From: Lewinellaceae bacterium
GTDB taxonomy: Bacteria; Bacteroidota; Bacteroidia; Chitinophagales; Saprospiraceae
Length of the DNA stretch: 64,000 nucleotides
Direction of reading: 5' to 3'
Assembly: GCA_020636215.1 (NCBI GenBank)
Contig: JACJYG010000005.1
Coordinates: forward strand, 744,001 to 808,000
Positions 34,199 to 41,551 of the stretch are shown here, piece after piece; position 1 is the stretch's first letter; every line of letters begins with the position of its first letter. The notes beneath the pieces are model-generated. The model had not been told where the DNA came from. It saw only the letters and a list, made by a program, of their open reading frames with translations, and made no database searches. The position numbers and the translations under genes are program-made.

Positions 34199-34810
34199 CT
34201 ACAACCGCACCATCTTAAAAATCCCATAATGCCCCCCATCCCCTTGTAACTTCGCTTTCTTAAAAACTTCATTCACCTCATGCTGCACCTCGATGATGCG
34301 GTCAGCGCTATGGGTGCGCACCTGGCTCTTGTTCACCAGGCTATCCGTGGCGCCGATCCAGGCGGTGGAGGCGAAGCCCCAGAGGCGGGGGGGGACATCG
34401 GAAGGCGAGTGCACCACGAAGATCATATCCAGCATGCGGTGGCGGAAGTCGAGGATCAGCTGGCGGAAGTATTTGTTGTTGTCCACCGCGCTGTCGATGT
34501 AGCCGCGGCAGTCGTCCCATATGATGATGCCGTTGTGGAAGTTGGTGTAGATGTGGCGGAAAACCTCGTTCTTGCGGCTGCTCTCCTCATAGCGGGCGGC
34601 GATCACCTGGCGGATGCCCTTTTTGAATTTCATCGCCCGGGCGCTGGTGATGTCCACCTCCTTGTAGGGGCGCCAGATCTTCGGCATGCCGTTGTAGGTC
34701 ACCGCCAGGGTGCGCTGGCTGAGGCCCTTCACCAGCTTTTCGCAGAAAGTGCTCTTGCCGGTCCCGTTCCGGCCCACGATGATCGTGACTTCCGCATCCC
34801 TATGCTGCAT
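34199..34810 (-). CDS. Small P-loop ATPase, Zot/packaging-ATPase-like
   Basis: 203 aa. The Walker A motif is GRNGTGKST (residues 13-21) and the Walker B-like strand is GIIIWDDC (94-101). FVVHSPSDVPPRLWGF (131-146) matches the sensor region of Zot-like and viral genome-packaging ATPases of the FtsK/HerA division. There is no signal peptide or membrane segment. It is the last of four overlapping minus-strand genes. Expected role: DNA translocation or packaging for a small mobile or viral element, though a host defence or conjugation role is possible. Its 3' end is duplicated at 32671-32872. Confidence 0.6.
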   Translation of the reverse strand: MQHRDAEVTIIVGRNGTGKSTFCEKLVKGLSQRTLAVTYNGMPKIWRPYKEVDITSARAMKFKKGIRQVIAARYEESSRKNEVFRHIYTNFHNGIIIWDDCRGYIDSAVDNNKYFRQLILDFRHRMLDMIFVVHSPSDVPPRLWGFASTAWIGATDSLVNKSQVRTHSADRIIEVQHEVNEVFKKAKLQGDGGHYGIFKMVRL

Positions 34811-35360
34811 CCTTCTCCTTTTCGGCTTTGGCTTCCTCCAACTTCAGCTTCTTCCGGTCCTGCACCGCCTTGGCGTACATGGGCGAGTAGCGCATCAGAA
34901 AGGCCATGCCGAAGGCGAACTCCAGGCTCATTCGGAGCTGGTATTTCTTCAGCAGTGCGGCGGCCAGCTCGGCTTCGTAATCCTCGCCCTTGGGCTTTTC
35001 CGTGCGGGTGCGGTAATCGTTCATCGGTTTCCCGGAAAGGAAGCTGAAAACGAAGGCCATGCCCTTATCGATCTGGATGAGCATAAACTCGGCCGTCATC
35101 CGGTGCTCGTCATCGTAATCGAGGTAGGCCAGGTTCTGGCGGTCATGGTCATCCAGCGCCGCCTCCTTTTTAGGGCCCTTTTCCGGCTCTTCCGGGCCGA
35201 TCCCGATGTCCGGCATATCCACCTCCTCCCGAGGGCGCTTCATGTGTTCCAGGAAGGCCTGCATGTCCGAATCGGTGTCGATGTTTACCGAGAAAAAGTC
35301 ATCGGCGGATGCGGCGGGCTCATTCTTCTTCGTCAATTCCTCCGGCTGGGTGGCTTCCAT
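34800..35360 (-). CDS. Unknown 186-aa protein of the ATPase module
   Basis: Highly acidic N-terminal half (ADDFFSVNIDTDSDMQAFLEHM), then a helical C-terminal half with hydrophobic faces (QLRMSLEFAFGMAFLMRYSPMYAKAV) and a Lys/Glu-rich tail. It overlaps the ATPase start by 11 bp and the upstream gene by 41 bp, so the four genes form one tight operon. I recognise no family. Confidence 0.6.
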   Translation of the reverse strand: MEATQPEELTKKNEPAASADDFFSVNIDTDSDMQAFLEHMKRPREEVDMPDIGIGPEEPEKGPKKEAALDDHDRQNLAYLDYDDEHRMTAEFMLIQIDKGMAFVFSFLSGKPMNDYRTRTEKPKGEDYEAELAAALLKKYQLRMSLEFAFGMAFLMRYSPMYAKAVQDRKKLKLEEAKAEKEKDAA

Positions 35361-35676
35361 CTTCTTCCAGGATTTTGGTCAAAAGGATCTTGTTGGAGAT
35401 ATACATGCGGGCGCTTGCCGGGTCGTAAGCCAGGGTGAGCACGTAGGGCAGGTAGGTGGTTTCCTCGCCCTCGCCCTTCCGGACTTTGGTAGGCACGATG
35501 CCGATGCAGCAGGTGTGGTCGCCTTCCTGCAGCAGGCCGCCCTCCTCTTCCGGCTGGTTGAATTTGCCCATAAAGTTGTCGAGCATAGGCACGAGCAGGC
35601 TAAGGGCCTGCGACATCATCTGCTGCGGGTTGCCGCCAAACAGGTTCTTCATTTTGAAGTACTTCGCGATGTTCAT
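35320..35676 (-). CDS. Unknown 118-aa protein of the ATPase module
   Basis: Starts MNIAKYFKMKNLFGGNPQQ and continues with a helix (MSQALSLLVPMLDNFMGKF), an acidic loop, a CC pair in GDHTCCIGIVPTKV and beta strands (YLPYVLTLAYDPASARMYIS). The ATG overlaps the upstream stop by 4 bp, implying translational coupling. Family unknown. Confidence 0.6.
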   Translation of the reverse strand: MNIAKYFKMKNLFGGNPQQMMSQALSLLVPMLDNFMGKFNQPEEEGGLLQEGDHTCCIGIVPTKVRKGEGEETTYLPYVLTLAYDPASARMYISNKILLTKILEEDGSHPAGGIDEEE

Positions 35677-35936
35677 AATTCGGCAGGTTTGAAATGTTGA
35701 ACCGGAATCTTATCGGCCAAGGCCCACTCTTTGGATACCAGCCCCTCGGCTTCCATCGCCTTGAGGGCATTGCGGACGCGCCGCTCCAGGTTACGGCGCT
35801 CCCGCCCCTCCAGCCCGTGCCCGATATCGTCCATGACCGCCTTCACCGTCTTGTTGCCCCTCCCGACCGCTTCCAGCACCAGGTGGCACAAATAAGTCCC
35901 ATACAATCGATACATACATTTAATTGTTTGAAACAA
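35673..35936 (-). CDS. Small winged-helix-like DNA-binding protein
   Basis: 87 aa. HLVLEAVGRGNKTVKAVMDDIG and RRNLERRVRNALKAMEAEGLVSKE fit a winged helix-turn-helix where the second helix pair and wing follow. It is the first gene of the four-gene minus-strand operon and faces a divergent pair of genes across 54 bp, which suggests it regulates the module. Confidence 0.55.
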   Translation of the reverse strand: MFQTIKCMYRLYGTYLCHLVLEAVGRGNKTVKAVMDDIGHGLEGRERRNLERRVRNALKAMEAEGLVSKEWALADKIPVQHFKPAEL

Positions 35937-35990
35937 AAAAATGCAACACCAACCAAAAAGCCGTACCTTTACGGGAAAAGCCTAGCAGCC
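35937..35990. promoter_or_regulatory. Divergent promoter gap of the ATPase module
   Basis: Only 54 bp separate the starts of the minus-strand operon (35936) and the plus-strand pair (35991). TACCTTTA at about 35964 is near the TAnnTTTG consensus for the plus strand. Control of both directions by the adjacent winged-helix protein is plausible. Confidence 0.35.
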
Positions 35991-36266
35991 ATGGGGGTAA
36001 TCCTTAAGGAAAAAAATTTCTCCAGCACCCGGAAGCGCTTCGACTTCCGGGTAGAAAAGCGCGGTTTCTTCGGCGACATGGAGATGGAATTCGGCATGCG
36101 CATCGTGTCGAATATCGAGTTGTCCGGCGATGAGGTGCTGAAAATCGCCGAAAAAACCTGTGATAGGTGGGCCGAAAAAAGGGAAACGAAAAGCGGGAAA
36201 TGGTATGTCCTAGGCTTCCCCAACGCCACCGCCTACATCGAAAAAGAAAAAGAGGAAGCCGAATGA
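35991..36266 (+). CDS. Unknown 91-aa basic protein
   Basis: Starts MGVILKEKNFSSTRKRFDFRVEKRGFFGDMEMEF and continues with an amphipathic helix (ELSGDEVLKIAEKTCDRWAEKR). It is strongly charged and has no signal peptide. The stop overlaps the next start by 4 bp. Family unknown; probably part of the same mobile module. Confidence 0.55.
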   Translation: MGVILKEKNFSSTRKRFDFRVEKRGFFGDMEMEFGMRIVSNIELSGDEVLKIAEKTCDRWAEKRETKSGKWYVLGFPNATAYIEKEKEEAE

Positions 36267-36706
36267 CCGCCGAACAATTCAAAGCCGCCTACAACGCCCA
36301 CTTCTTCCCGGATGGGCAACTCAACCCGGCCGCCACCGCCACCATTACCTTAACGGTCACGCTCAACGGCCAATCCTTCACGCTCCCCGAGCTGGAGGCC
36401 ACCCCCCACACCCGCCTCCACGATATCGCCACCTGGTTTGCCGCCCTGCCGGTTGATCTCCACTCTCCTGAAGATTCTCCTCACCCCCAGCCCTCCGAGC
36501 CGGCGCCCCCGAAACGGACTTTGGAGGCTATCCAGCACATCGATTACCGAAACACGGAATACCTCCTCCAGCACCTCCGCGAGGAGGGGCAGGACCGCTT
36601 TGTGATCCAGAACCGGAAGACGGGCAGGTTTATTGGGGCGGGGACGGTGACGGGGAGGTCGATTTTGAAGGTTTATCGAAATTATTCCAGTGAAGAGGAG
36701 GAATGA
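36263..36706 (+). CDS. Unknown 147-aa protein
   Basis: Start at the ATGA overlap (MTAEQFKAAYNAHFFPDGQL). A beta-rich N-terminal part (ATITLTVTLNGQSFTLPELE), a proline-rich linker (HSPEDSPHPQPSEPAPPKR) and a C-terminal basic segment (FVIQNRKTGRFIGAGTVTGRSILKVYRNY) are visible. No family recognised. It is coupled to the 91-aa gene. Confidence 0.55.
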   Translation: MTAEQFKAAYNAHFFPDGQLNPAATATITLTVTLNGQSFTLPELEATPHTRLHDIATWFAALPVDLHSPEDSPHPQPSEPAPPKRTLEAIQHIDYRNTEYLLQHLREEGQDRFVIQNRKTGRFIGAGTVTGRSILKVYRNYSSEEEE

Positions 36707-36746
36707 TTGGGAGGAAGTGTGTAACTACCCCTAGGTGAAAGCCCCA

Positions 36747-37313
36747 CTACTGAGATGCTTCTTTTTCCAAATATTCTTGGTTACTTGTTTCTAAGTGTTC
36801 CAGTATATATTCGCCTGGAAAGCCTTTTGATTTAAGCCACCTAACTTTATCTTTTTCAATTGTAATTAACTGGTGAGCTAAATAACCTTCTGCTATATCT
36901 CCTGGACAAGAAAAACGATAAGCCCATTCATATAACAAGTTCCCAGGCTCTTTTTCCATAGCTTTCTTTTGGAGCTCTATAGCTAACTTACTATCGTCTA
37001 AACCAAAATACCATTCAGCAATGTGAAGTATTTTACCAATAAAAAATAAATACTCTCCATTCTCCGAAAACCTTGTGTACGACTCATTAAAATATTGCTT
37101 TAATAACTCGGCCATGTGGTCGTGTTCAGATTCGGGATAATCTTCCTCTACCAAAATATTATGCAGTAAATAAATTACTCTTATATATGCTTCAACATCC
37201 TCAGAATTATTATCAATTACTTTCCGAACCAGTGCAATAACTGGTTTCCAATCAATTTCAGCATGTACACCAAAAAATTTTTCATATTCCTCAAACTGTG
37301 CTTTCCAGTTCAT
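36747..37313 (-). CDS. Candidate immunity protein of an Rhs toxin cassette
   Basis: 188 aa from the ATG at 37313, preceded by a strong AGGAGG ribosome binding site 5 bp upstream, unusual for this phylum and therefore decisive for the start. The protein is helical and TPR-like (WKPVIALVRKVIDNNSEDVEAYIRVIYLLHNIL, then AIELQKKAMEKEPGNLLYEWAYRFS). No signal peptide. Without the IS4-family insertion the gene would start 16 bp after the stop of the toxin tip at 38649-39230, the standard place for an immunity gene. No family name is claimed. Confidence 0.6.
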   Translation of the reverse strand: MNWKAQFEEYEKFFGVHAEIDWKPVIALVRKVIDNNSEDVEAYIRVIYLLHNILVEEDYPESEHDHMAELLKQYFNESYTRFSENGEYLFFIGKILHIAEWYFGLDDSKLAIELQKKAMEKEPGNLLYEWAYRFSCPGDIAEGYLAHQLITIEKDKVRWLKSKGFPGEYILEHLETSNQEYLEKEASQ

Positions 37314-37330
37314 ATAACCTCCTTTATTTA

Positions 37331-38648
37331 CAATAGTCCGTGGCGAATTTGACGCATAGGTAAAAAAAAGGGCAAAAGCCGTAGCTTGGGAGTTCCTACA
37401 CAACCGAGCTAAACTTTGCCCTATGAGCGTCAAGACACTCACAGAACAAATATTAGGAAAAATTTCCAGAGTCAAGCGTTGGCAATATCGATTTATGGTG
37501 CATTTATTTCCATTGTGGCTATCCATCCGAGGGCGATACAACTTCGCCAACTTGTCTCGCTGGGGTGAGCTGGGCGAAGATACCTATCGCCAAAACTTTG
37601 GCCGCTCTTTCGATTGGCTGGGTTTCAACGCCATACTGGCCGGTGAAAACCTCAGCCCACACCAGGCTATTGCCTTTGACCCTTGCTTTATCCCTAAGAG
37701 CGGCAAGCACACCCCGGGCATCGGCTATTATTATTCGGGTTGTGCGGGCCGAGAGTTGCGAGGGTTGGAGTTTTGCGGCATTGCAGCCATTGATTTATCC
37801 GATAAGGCGGCTCTACACCTGGAAGCTGTTCAAACCCTAGGCTTGCAGGCGGAGGAAACCCTACTAAGCTTTTACGCCCGTATCCTTCGTGAGCGGAAGG
37901 AGGCTTTGTTAGCGTTATCCAAATATGTGGTTGCCGATGCCTTTTTCGCTCGCCAGCCCTTTGTGGATGCGCTGCTGGAAGAGGGTTTTCACCTCATCAC
38001 CCGCTTGCGTAAAGACGTCCGGCTGCGTTATCTGTACCATGGCCCACGCCATAAAGGCAAGGGGCGGCCCAAAACTTATGATGGGCGTATCGACATCAAA
38101 GCCTTGCGGCCTGATTACTTCACCCCCTGTGCTCAAGCCGAGGATGGTTCTTGGATCGCCTACCATGCTGTGGCTAACGTGCAATCCTGGAAGCGCAATG
38201 CCCGCGTGGTGATCGTTCACCATTTGGATCAGCAGGGAAATATCAAGTCGGCCAAAATCTATGCTTGCACAGATTTGGACCTCGACGGCGCCGAAGTATT
38301 GCATGCCTATCAATGCCGTTTCCAGATCGAATTCCTCTACCGGGACGCTAAGCAATATGCAGGGTTGGCCCAGTGTCAGGCTCGCAGCGAAAAAAAGCTT
38401 CATTTCCACCTCAATACCGCCCTGACGGCGGTGTCGCTGGCCAAAGTGGCGCACCACTTGCACAGGCCTGCACACGAGCGGGGAGCTTTCTCCATGGCCG
38501 ACATTAAAACCCAGTATGCCAACGATTTACTGCTGAGCCGATTTATTGCCACGTTTGGCATCGGCTCACAGATGTCAAAAATTAATTCTATCCGCGAGCG
38601 CCTCAGAAAACTCGGCAGCATCGCCGCCTGATTCGCCACGGACTATTG
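37331..38648 (+). mobile_element. Complete IS4-family insertion sequence
   Basis: 18-bp perfect terminal inverted repeats (CAATAGTCCGTGGCGAAT at 37331-37348, complement at 38631-38648) and a 7-bp target duplication TTATTTA (37324-37330 and 38649-38655). Length 1318 bp with one intact transposase. It sits exactly between a toxin stop codon and the following ribosome binding site. Confidence 0.92.
37423..38631 (+). CDS. IS4-family transposase
   Basis: 402 aa. First Asp in IAFDPCFIPKSGKH, second in YVVADAFFARQPF, and the Y-R-E-K signature around YQCRFQIEFLYRDAKQY carries the Glu. The C-terminal part (LHFHLNTALTAVSLAKVAH) is typical. The stop codon lies at the first base of the right terminal repeat. 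The frame is intact, so the element may be active. Confidence 0.9.
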   Translation: MSVKTLTEQILGKISRVKRWQYRFMVHLFPLWLSIRGRYNFANLSRWGELGEDTYRQNFGRSFDWLGFNAILAGENLSPHQAIAFDPCFIPKSGKHTPGIGYYYSGCAGRELRGLEFCGIAAIDLSDKAALHLEAVQTLGLQAEETLLSFYARILRERKEALLALSKYVVADAFFARQPFVDALLEEGFHLITRLRKDVRLRYLYHGPRHKGKGRPKTYDGRIDIKALRPDYFTPCAQAEDGSWIAYHAVANVQSWKRNARVVIVHHLDQQGNIKSAKIYACTDLDLDGAEVLHAYQCRFQIEFLYRDAKQYAGLAQCQARSEKKLHFHLNTALTAVSLAKVAHHLHRPAHERGAFSMADIKTQYANDLLLSRFIATFGIGSQMSKINSIRERLRKLGSIAA

Positions 38649-39230
38649 TTATTTAATGAACATTGTACAAATTCTGGGAACACCATTAATAACATTTCCT
38701 CTTAGGAAAATTGTTTGCCCACCAACGTTTACAGGGATATTGTTAAAGACACCACTTGCAGGAAGCTTGCCATTTGCTGCATTAAGTACAGTTCTTATAG
38801 TGTTTTCCTGTCCGCCAAGTTTATTTACCAATGGACCAAGATTATGTTTAGCAGCAAAGATGTGTTTAACATCATTACTGTTCTTCATTACAAGACCTAC
38901 TGCCTCATCAATTGTACTGGTAGAAAACTGGCTGATTAACTTCGTACTCGACTTAACAGCTCTACTGACCCTTACCCATCTGACCGCCCAAGTCCCAACT
39001 TTCACCAAGGCCCATTCACCAAAGATGAACAGTATCCCTTCCTTTGCCCCTTCTAACCCCGCTCTCGATTCAGACTCTGACAACTCCAGATAACTACTTT
39101 CATAACGCTCTCCCGTAGTTTCAGCAATAGCCTGTGCATTTTGTGACCTAGCCTGTGCTCCACCTATGCCTAACCCCGGGCAACAATCTTCATCTGTAGA
39201 TTTTTCTTCGTTATTATCCGGCAGAGGGGC
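38649..39230 (-). CDS. Rhs toxin tip, 5'-truncated (unknown nuclease-like polymorphic toxin)
   Basis: The frame is open from the IS66 remnant. N-terminal part: DNNEEKSTDEDCCPGLGIGG, then a hydrophobic pre-toxin segment (GILFIFGEWALVKVGTWAVRW). The tip reads DVKHIFAAKHNLGPLVNKLG, later IPVNVGGQTIFLRGN and ends TMFIK. The pattern HIF-KHNL plus VNVGGQ-LRGN resembles C-terminal domains of contact-dependent and Rhs toxins, several of which are RNases with His/Arg sites. The Rhs core that delivered it is separated by IS remnants. The last codon and stop are kept by the IS4 target duplication. Confidence 0.6.
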   Translation of the reverse strand, partial: APLPDNNEEKSTDEDCCPGLGIGGAQARSQNAQAIAETTGERYESSYLELSESESRAGLEGAKEGILFIFGEWALVKVGTWAVRWVRVSRAVKSSTKLISQFSTSTIDEAVGLVMKNSNDVKHIFAAKHNLGPLVNKLGGQENTIRTVLNAANGKLPASGVFNNIPVNVGGQTIFLRGNVINGVPRICTMFIK

Positions 39231-39256
39231 AAGATGCCCTTCGTCGTAGGCTTACG
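39226..39256. repeat. Solo right end of an IS66-type element
   Basis: CAAGATGCCCTTCGTCGTAG followed by GCTTAC is nearly identical to the right end of the complete IS66 element at 45340. The rest of that element is absent, so this marks a deletion that ran from inside an IS66 copy into the toxin gene. Confidence 0.7.
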
Positions 39257-39260
39257 TTCC

Positions 39261-39332
39261 ATCGACTATAAAACGCCAGATGAAATGGAGCTGCTAAATC
39301 AGAGTCTCTACTTTAAACCGGTTGCGCAATAG
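39261..39332 (+). pseudogene. Possible transposase C-terminal scrap
   Basis: The frame reads IDYKTPDEMELLNQSLYFK and stops at TAG (39330-39332). Such an ending (YKTPxE) is common in IS3-type transposases. It is short and the call is weak. Confidence 0.25.
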
Positions 39333-39530
39333 GGGAAGAGGACACCCCACCGCCGGATCATACCACCTTGCCCCATAATCCATGAGGTTGATGCCGTAGT
39401 CTTCGTTTAACTCCTTGCCATTGTACAAATACCTATTCTCCGGCGCCACCGTCGCATACCCCGCCTTCGCCTCAGGGGCTACGGCGGACGAAGCAGGGCC
39501 CAAGGTGGTTCATGCCAAATGGGGTAGTCC
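39333..39530 (-). pseudogene. Rhs core fragment with a palindromic insertion
   Basis: Contains NRYLYNGKELNEDYGINLMD and YGARWYDPAVG, the conserved end of an Rhs core (cassette A), after which the sequence breaks off. About 33 bp (39461-39494) not found in the other Rhs copies are inserted before the VAPEN segment. They form a short palindrome (CCGCC with GGCGG arms). The upstream core is missing. Confidence 0.75.
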
Positions 39531-39549
39531 CCGATAGGCATCGGGGGTA

Positions 39550-39918
39550 TTATTGTAATAATATTGGTGTGAAATTTGAGGTTACAATAGTACTATCATT
39601 ATATACGTTGATAACAATCCATTGAACAATGGGATAGGTTTTAGACACACTAGACTTAAGGCTATCCCGATGAACTTTCATCACATCGAAAGAAAAGTTA
39701 TCATATGCATGTCCGCCGATCACTAATTGTTCTCTATCTAATACAAATTCTTCATACTTACCTTCATATTCAATAATTACTGTTTCCGAACTGTCACTAA
39801 ATACTCTTTCATCTTGTATGAAAAAGACAATGTTACCCCCTTCTATAGAATAGTAATACACCTCAAAAACAAAAAAAGGCAATATGATTGCTAAAATTAA
39901 CTTTAGTGTTTTTTTCAT
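39550..39918 (-). CDS. Candidate immunity protein (membrane-anchored)
   Basis: 122 aa from the ATG at 39918. An N-terminal hydrophobic segment (LKLILAIILPFFVFEVYYY) suggests a signal anchor, followed by a beta-rich domain (SSETVIIEYEGKYEEFVLDREQLVIGG). It follows the metzincin-type toxin tip on the same strand with about 140 bp between, so it is the likely immunity gene. AT-rich compared with core genes. No family recognised. Confidence 0.5.
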   Translation of the reverse strand: MKKTLKLILAIILPFFVFEVYYYSIEGGNIVFFIQDERVFSDSSETVIIEYEGKYEEFVLDREQLVIGGHAYDNFSFDVMKVHRDSLKSSVSKTYPIVQWIVINVYNDSTIVTSNFTPILLQ

Positions 39919-40056
39919 GTCCTTTAGTTCATTTTTCAAACAGCTTAAATACAGATATATGCTTTATCTGTAGCCATTTAAACCCATAACCTCAGCTTTT
40001 TAGAATGCTGTAAGTGTAAAGCTCAAAAAGAGTTTTGTCTTAAACTACATGTATTT

Positions 40057-40631
40057 TCAATCTTCATCTTTGAACAACTCCTTTACAAATCTAAAAGGAT
40101 ATAAAGCCATTCCATATTGCCTGTTATTACCATGATTCAGACGCGCAGAAAGAAAGGTTGGAGATATTAAAGACTTTTGAATAGTCAATAGTTGCGTGGA
40201 GTTAATATCATTACCTCTTTTATATGATTGACCTTGTGCCATAAGATTACTTGTATCATGATTACGATGTCCAAGTCCTAAAAGATGTCCCATTTCATGA
40301 GCAGAAGTCCTAGGTCCTTCTTGACCTATGTATCTGTCATAAAGCCCAGTAAAATAATCCGCATCCACAATTGCTACGTAGCCTGCTACACGTGAATTGG
40401 GATCCCAATCAGAAGCACCGGGAATCTTTTTATTCCAACTTTTTGGTTCTGCGAGAATTATCAAATGATCAGAAGGGGAAACATCCTCCCCTGATTCAGC
40501 TATTGTAAAATCAAAATTCAAGTTCATGTCGTATCCGTTTATGTTCTCTCCTTGAAAAGAAGACTCCATAACATACTTAATCCTACTTAATGCACTTTCC
40601 ATATTGACGTTATTCTCAGACATATTTATTA
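40057..40631 (-). pseudogene. Metzincin-type metalloprotease toxin tip of Rhs cassette B (separated by IS982)
   Basis: Carries the zinc motif SAHEMGHLLGLGHRNHD (HExxHxxGxxH) and the Met-turn NLMAQGQ, so the tip should be a zinc peptidase of the metzincin/matrixin type. The frame starts at the target duplication of the IS982 element. Joined to the Rhs core at 41552-42569 without the IS, it reads through in frame (ITGRLI-NMSENNV). As it stands the toxin has no delivery part, although an ATG at 40623 could still start a free enzyme. Confidence 0.85.
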
Positions 40632-41551
40632 ATTCAAGTTGCGATGAATAAGCTCAAGCCATAAAAAAGTGAAGTCCTCCAATAAATAGTAAGTTGTAGT
40701 CGCCAAACTCAATTTACTATGGAAGACTTCACCATAGCAATTTACTGTTTTGTTGACGACTATCTAAAAGTTGGGCACCCAAAAGCGGGAGCCAGGCGTA
40801 AACTGAACGATGCCCAGGTCATTGCCACGGCGCTGGTAGCGGCTCGGTACTTCTCTGGGAACTTTGCCAGATCTAAGGCTTATCTTAAGGAAGTCCATCA
40901 GTTTGACTTCCCGGATAAATCCAACTTTAACCGGCATTTACATCGCTTATCGCCTACTATTTCAAGCCTGTTTTTGGCCCTGGGCCAAACGCTAAAGGCA
41001 CTCAACGTCAGCAGCCAATATATGATTGACTCTTTCCCGGTGGCTGTGTGCAGGAACATTCGCATCGAAAGATGCAAACTGCTTAGGCACAAGGCTTACA
41101 GGGGTAAGAATGTGTCCAAAAGAGAGTATTTCTACGGCTTTAAAGTGCAAGTAATCACTACGCTGGAGGGCTTGCCGGTTCAATACTTCATTTGTGCAGG
41201 TTCTTATCATGATATCACGGCCTTTCAAAGCATGGATATCGATTTACCTACCGGAAGTGAGCTCTATGCGGACAGTGCCTACACAGACTACAAATTGGAA
41301 GGCTATTACAAAGAACTTGAGCAAATTCACCTGCTCGTGGTTCGAAAATCAAATTCCAAAAGGCCGGATCATCCGGCGATGGATTTTATAAAAAAGGCTA
41401 TGCGAAAAAGAATCGAAACTACCTTCTCCGAAATAGCGGCTTTCTTACCCAGTAAGATTCATGCCGTCACCATTCAAGGGTTTCTTTTGAAGGTCGTTCT
41501 TTTCATTTTTGCATTTGCTCTTGATAAATCTTTATAGATCGCAACTTGAAT
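40632..41551 (+). mobile_element. Complete IS982-family insertion sequence
   Basis: 14-bp terminal inverted repeats ATTCAAGTTGCGAT (40632-40645, complement at 41538-41551) and a 6-bp target duplication TTATTA (40626-40631 and 41552-41557). 920 bp with an intact transposase. Inserted inside the Rhs cassette B gene. Confidence 0.9.
40719..41537 (+). CDS. IS982-family transposase
   Basis: 272 aa. The IS982 signature is clear: MIDSFPVAVCRNIRIERCKLL (first Asp), YFYGFKVQVITTLEGLPVQ, LYADSAYTDYKLE (second Asp) and MRKRIETTFSEIAAFLP (Glu). The N-terminal part (LNDAQVIATALVAARYFSGN) is also typical. The frame is intact. Confidence 0.9.
   Translation: MEDFTIAIYCFVDDYLKVGHPKAGARRKLNDAQVIATALVAARYFSGNFARSKAYLKEVHQFDFPDKSNFNRHLHRLSPTISSLFLALGQTLKALNVSSQYMIDSFPVAVCRNIRIERCKLLRHKAYRGKNVSKREYFYGFKVQVITTLEGLPVQYFICAGSYHDITAFQSMDIDLPTGSELYADSAYTDYKLEGYYKELEQIHLLVVRKSNSKRPDHPAMDFIKKAMRKRIETTFSEIAAFLPSKIHAVTIQGFLLKVVLFIFAFALDKSL

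Noticed and set aside
34280..35047. Long plus-strand frame (255 codons) opposite the ATPase and 186-aa genes
   Set aside because: It is the antisense shadow of two overlapping genes with clear motifs (Walker A/B). Its own translation is low-complexity His/Val/Ala.
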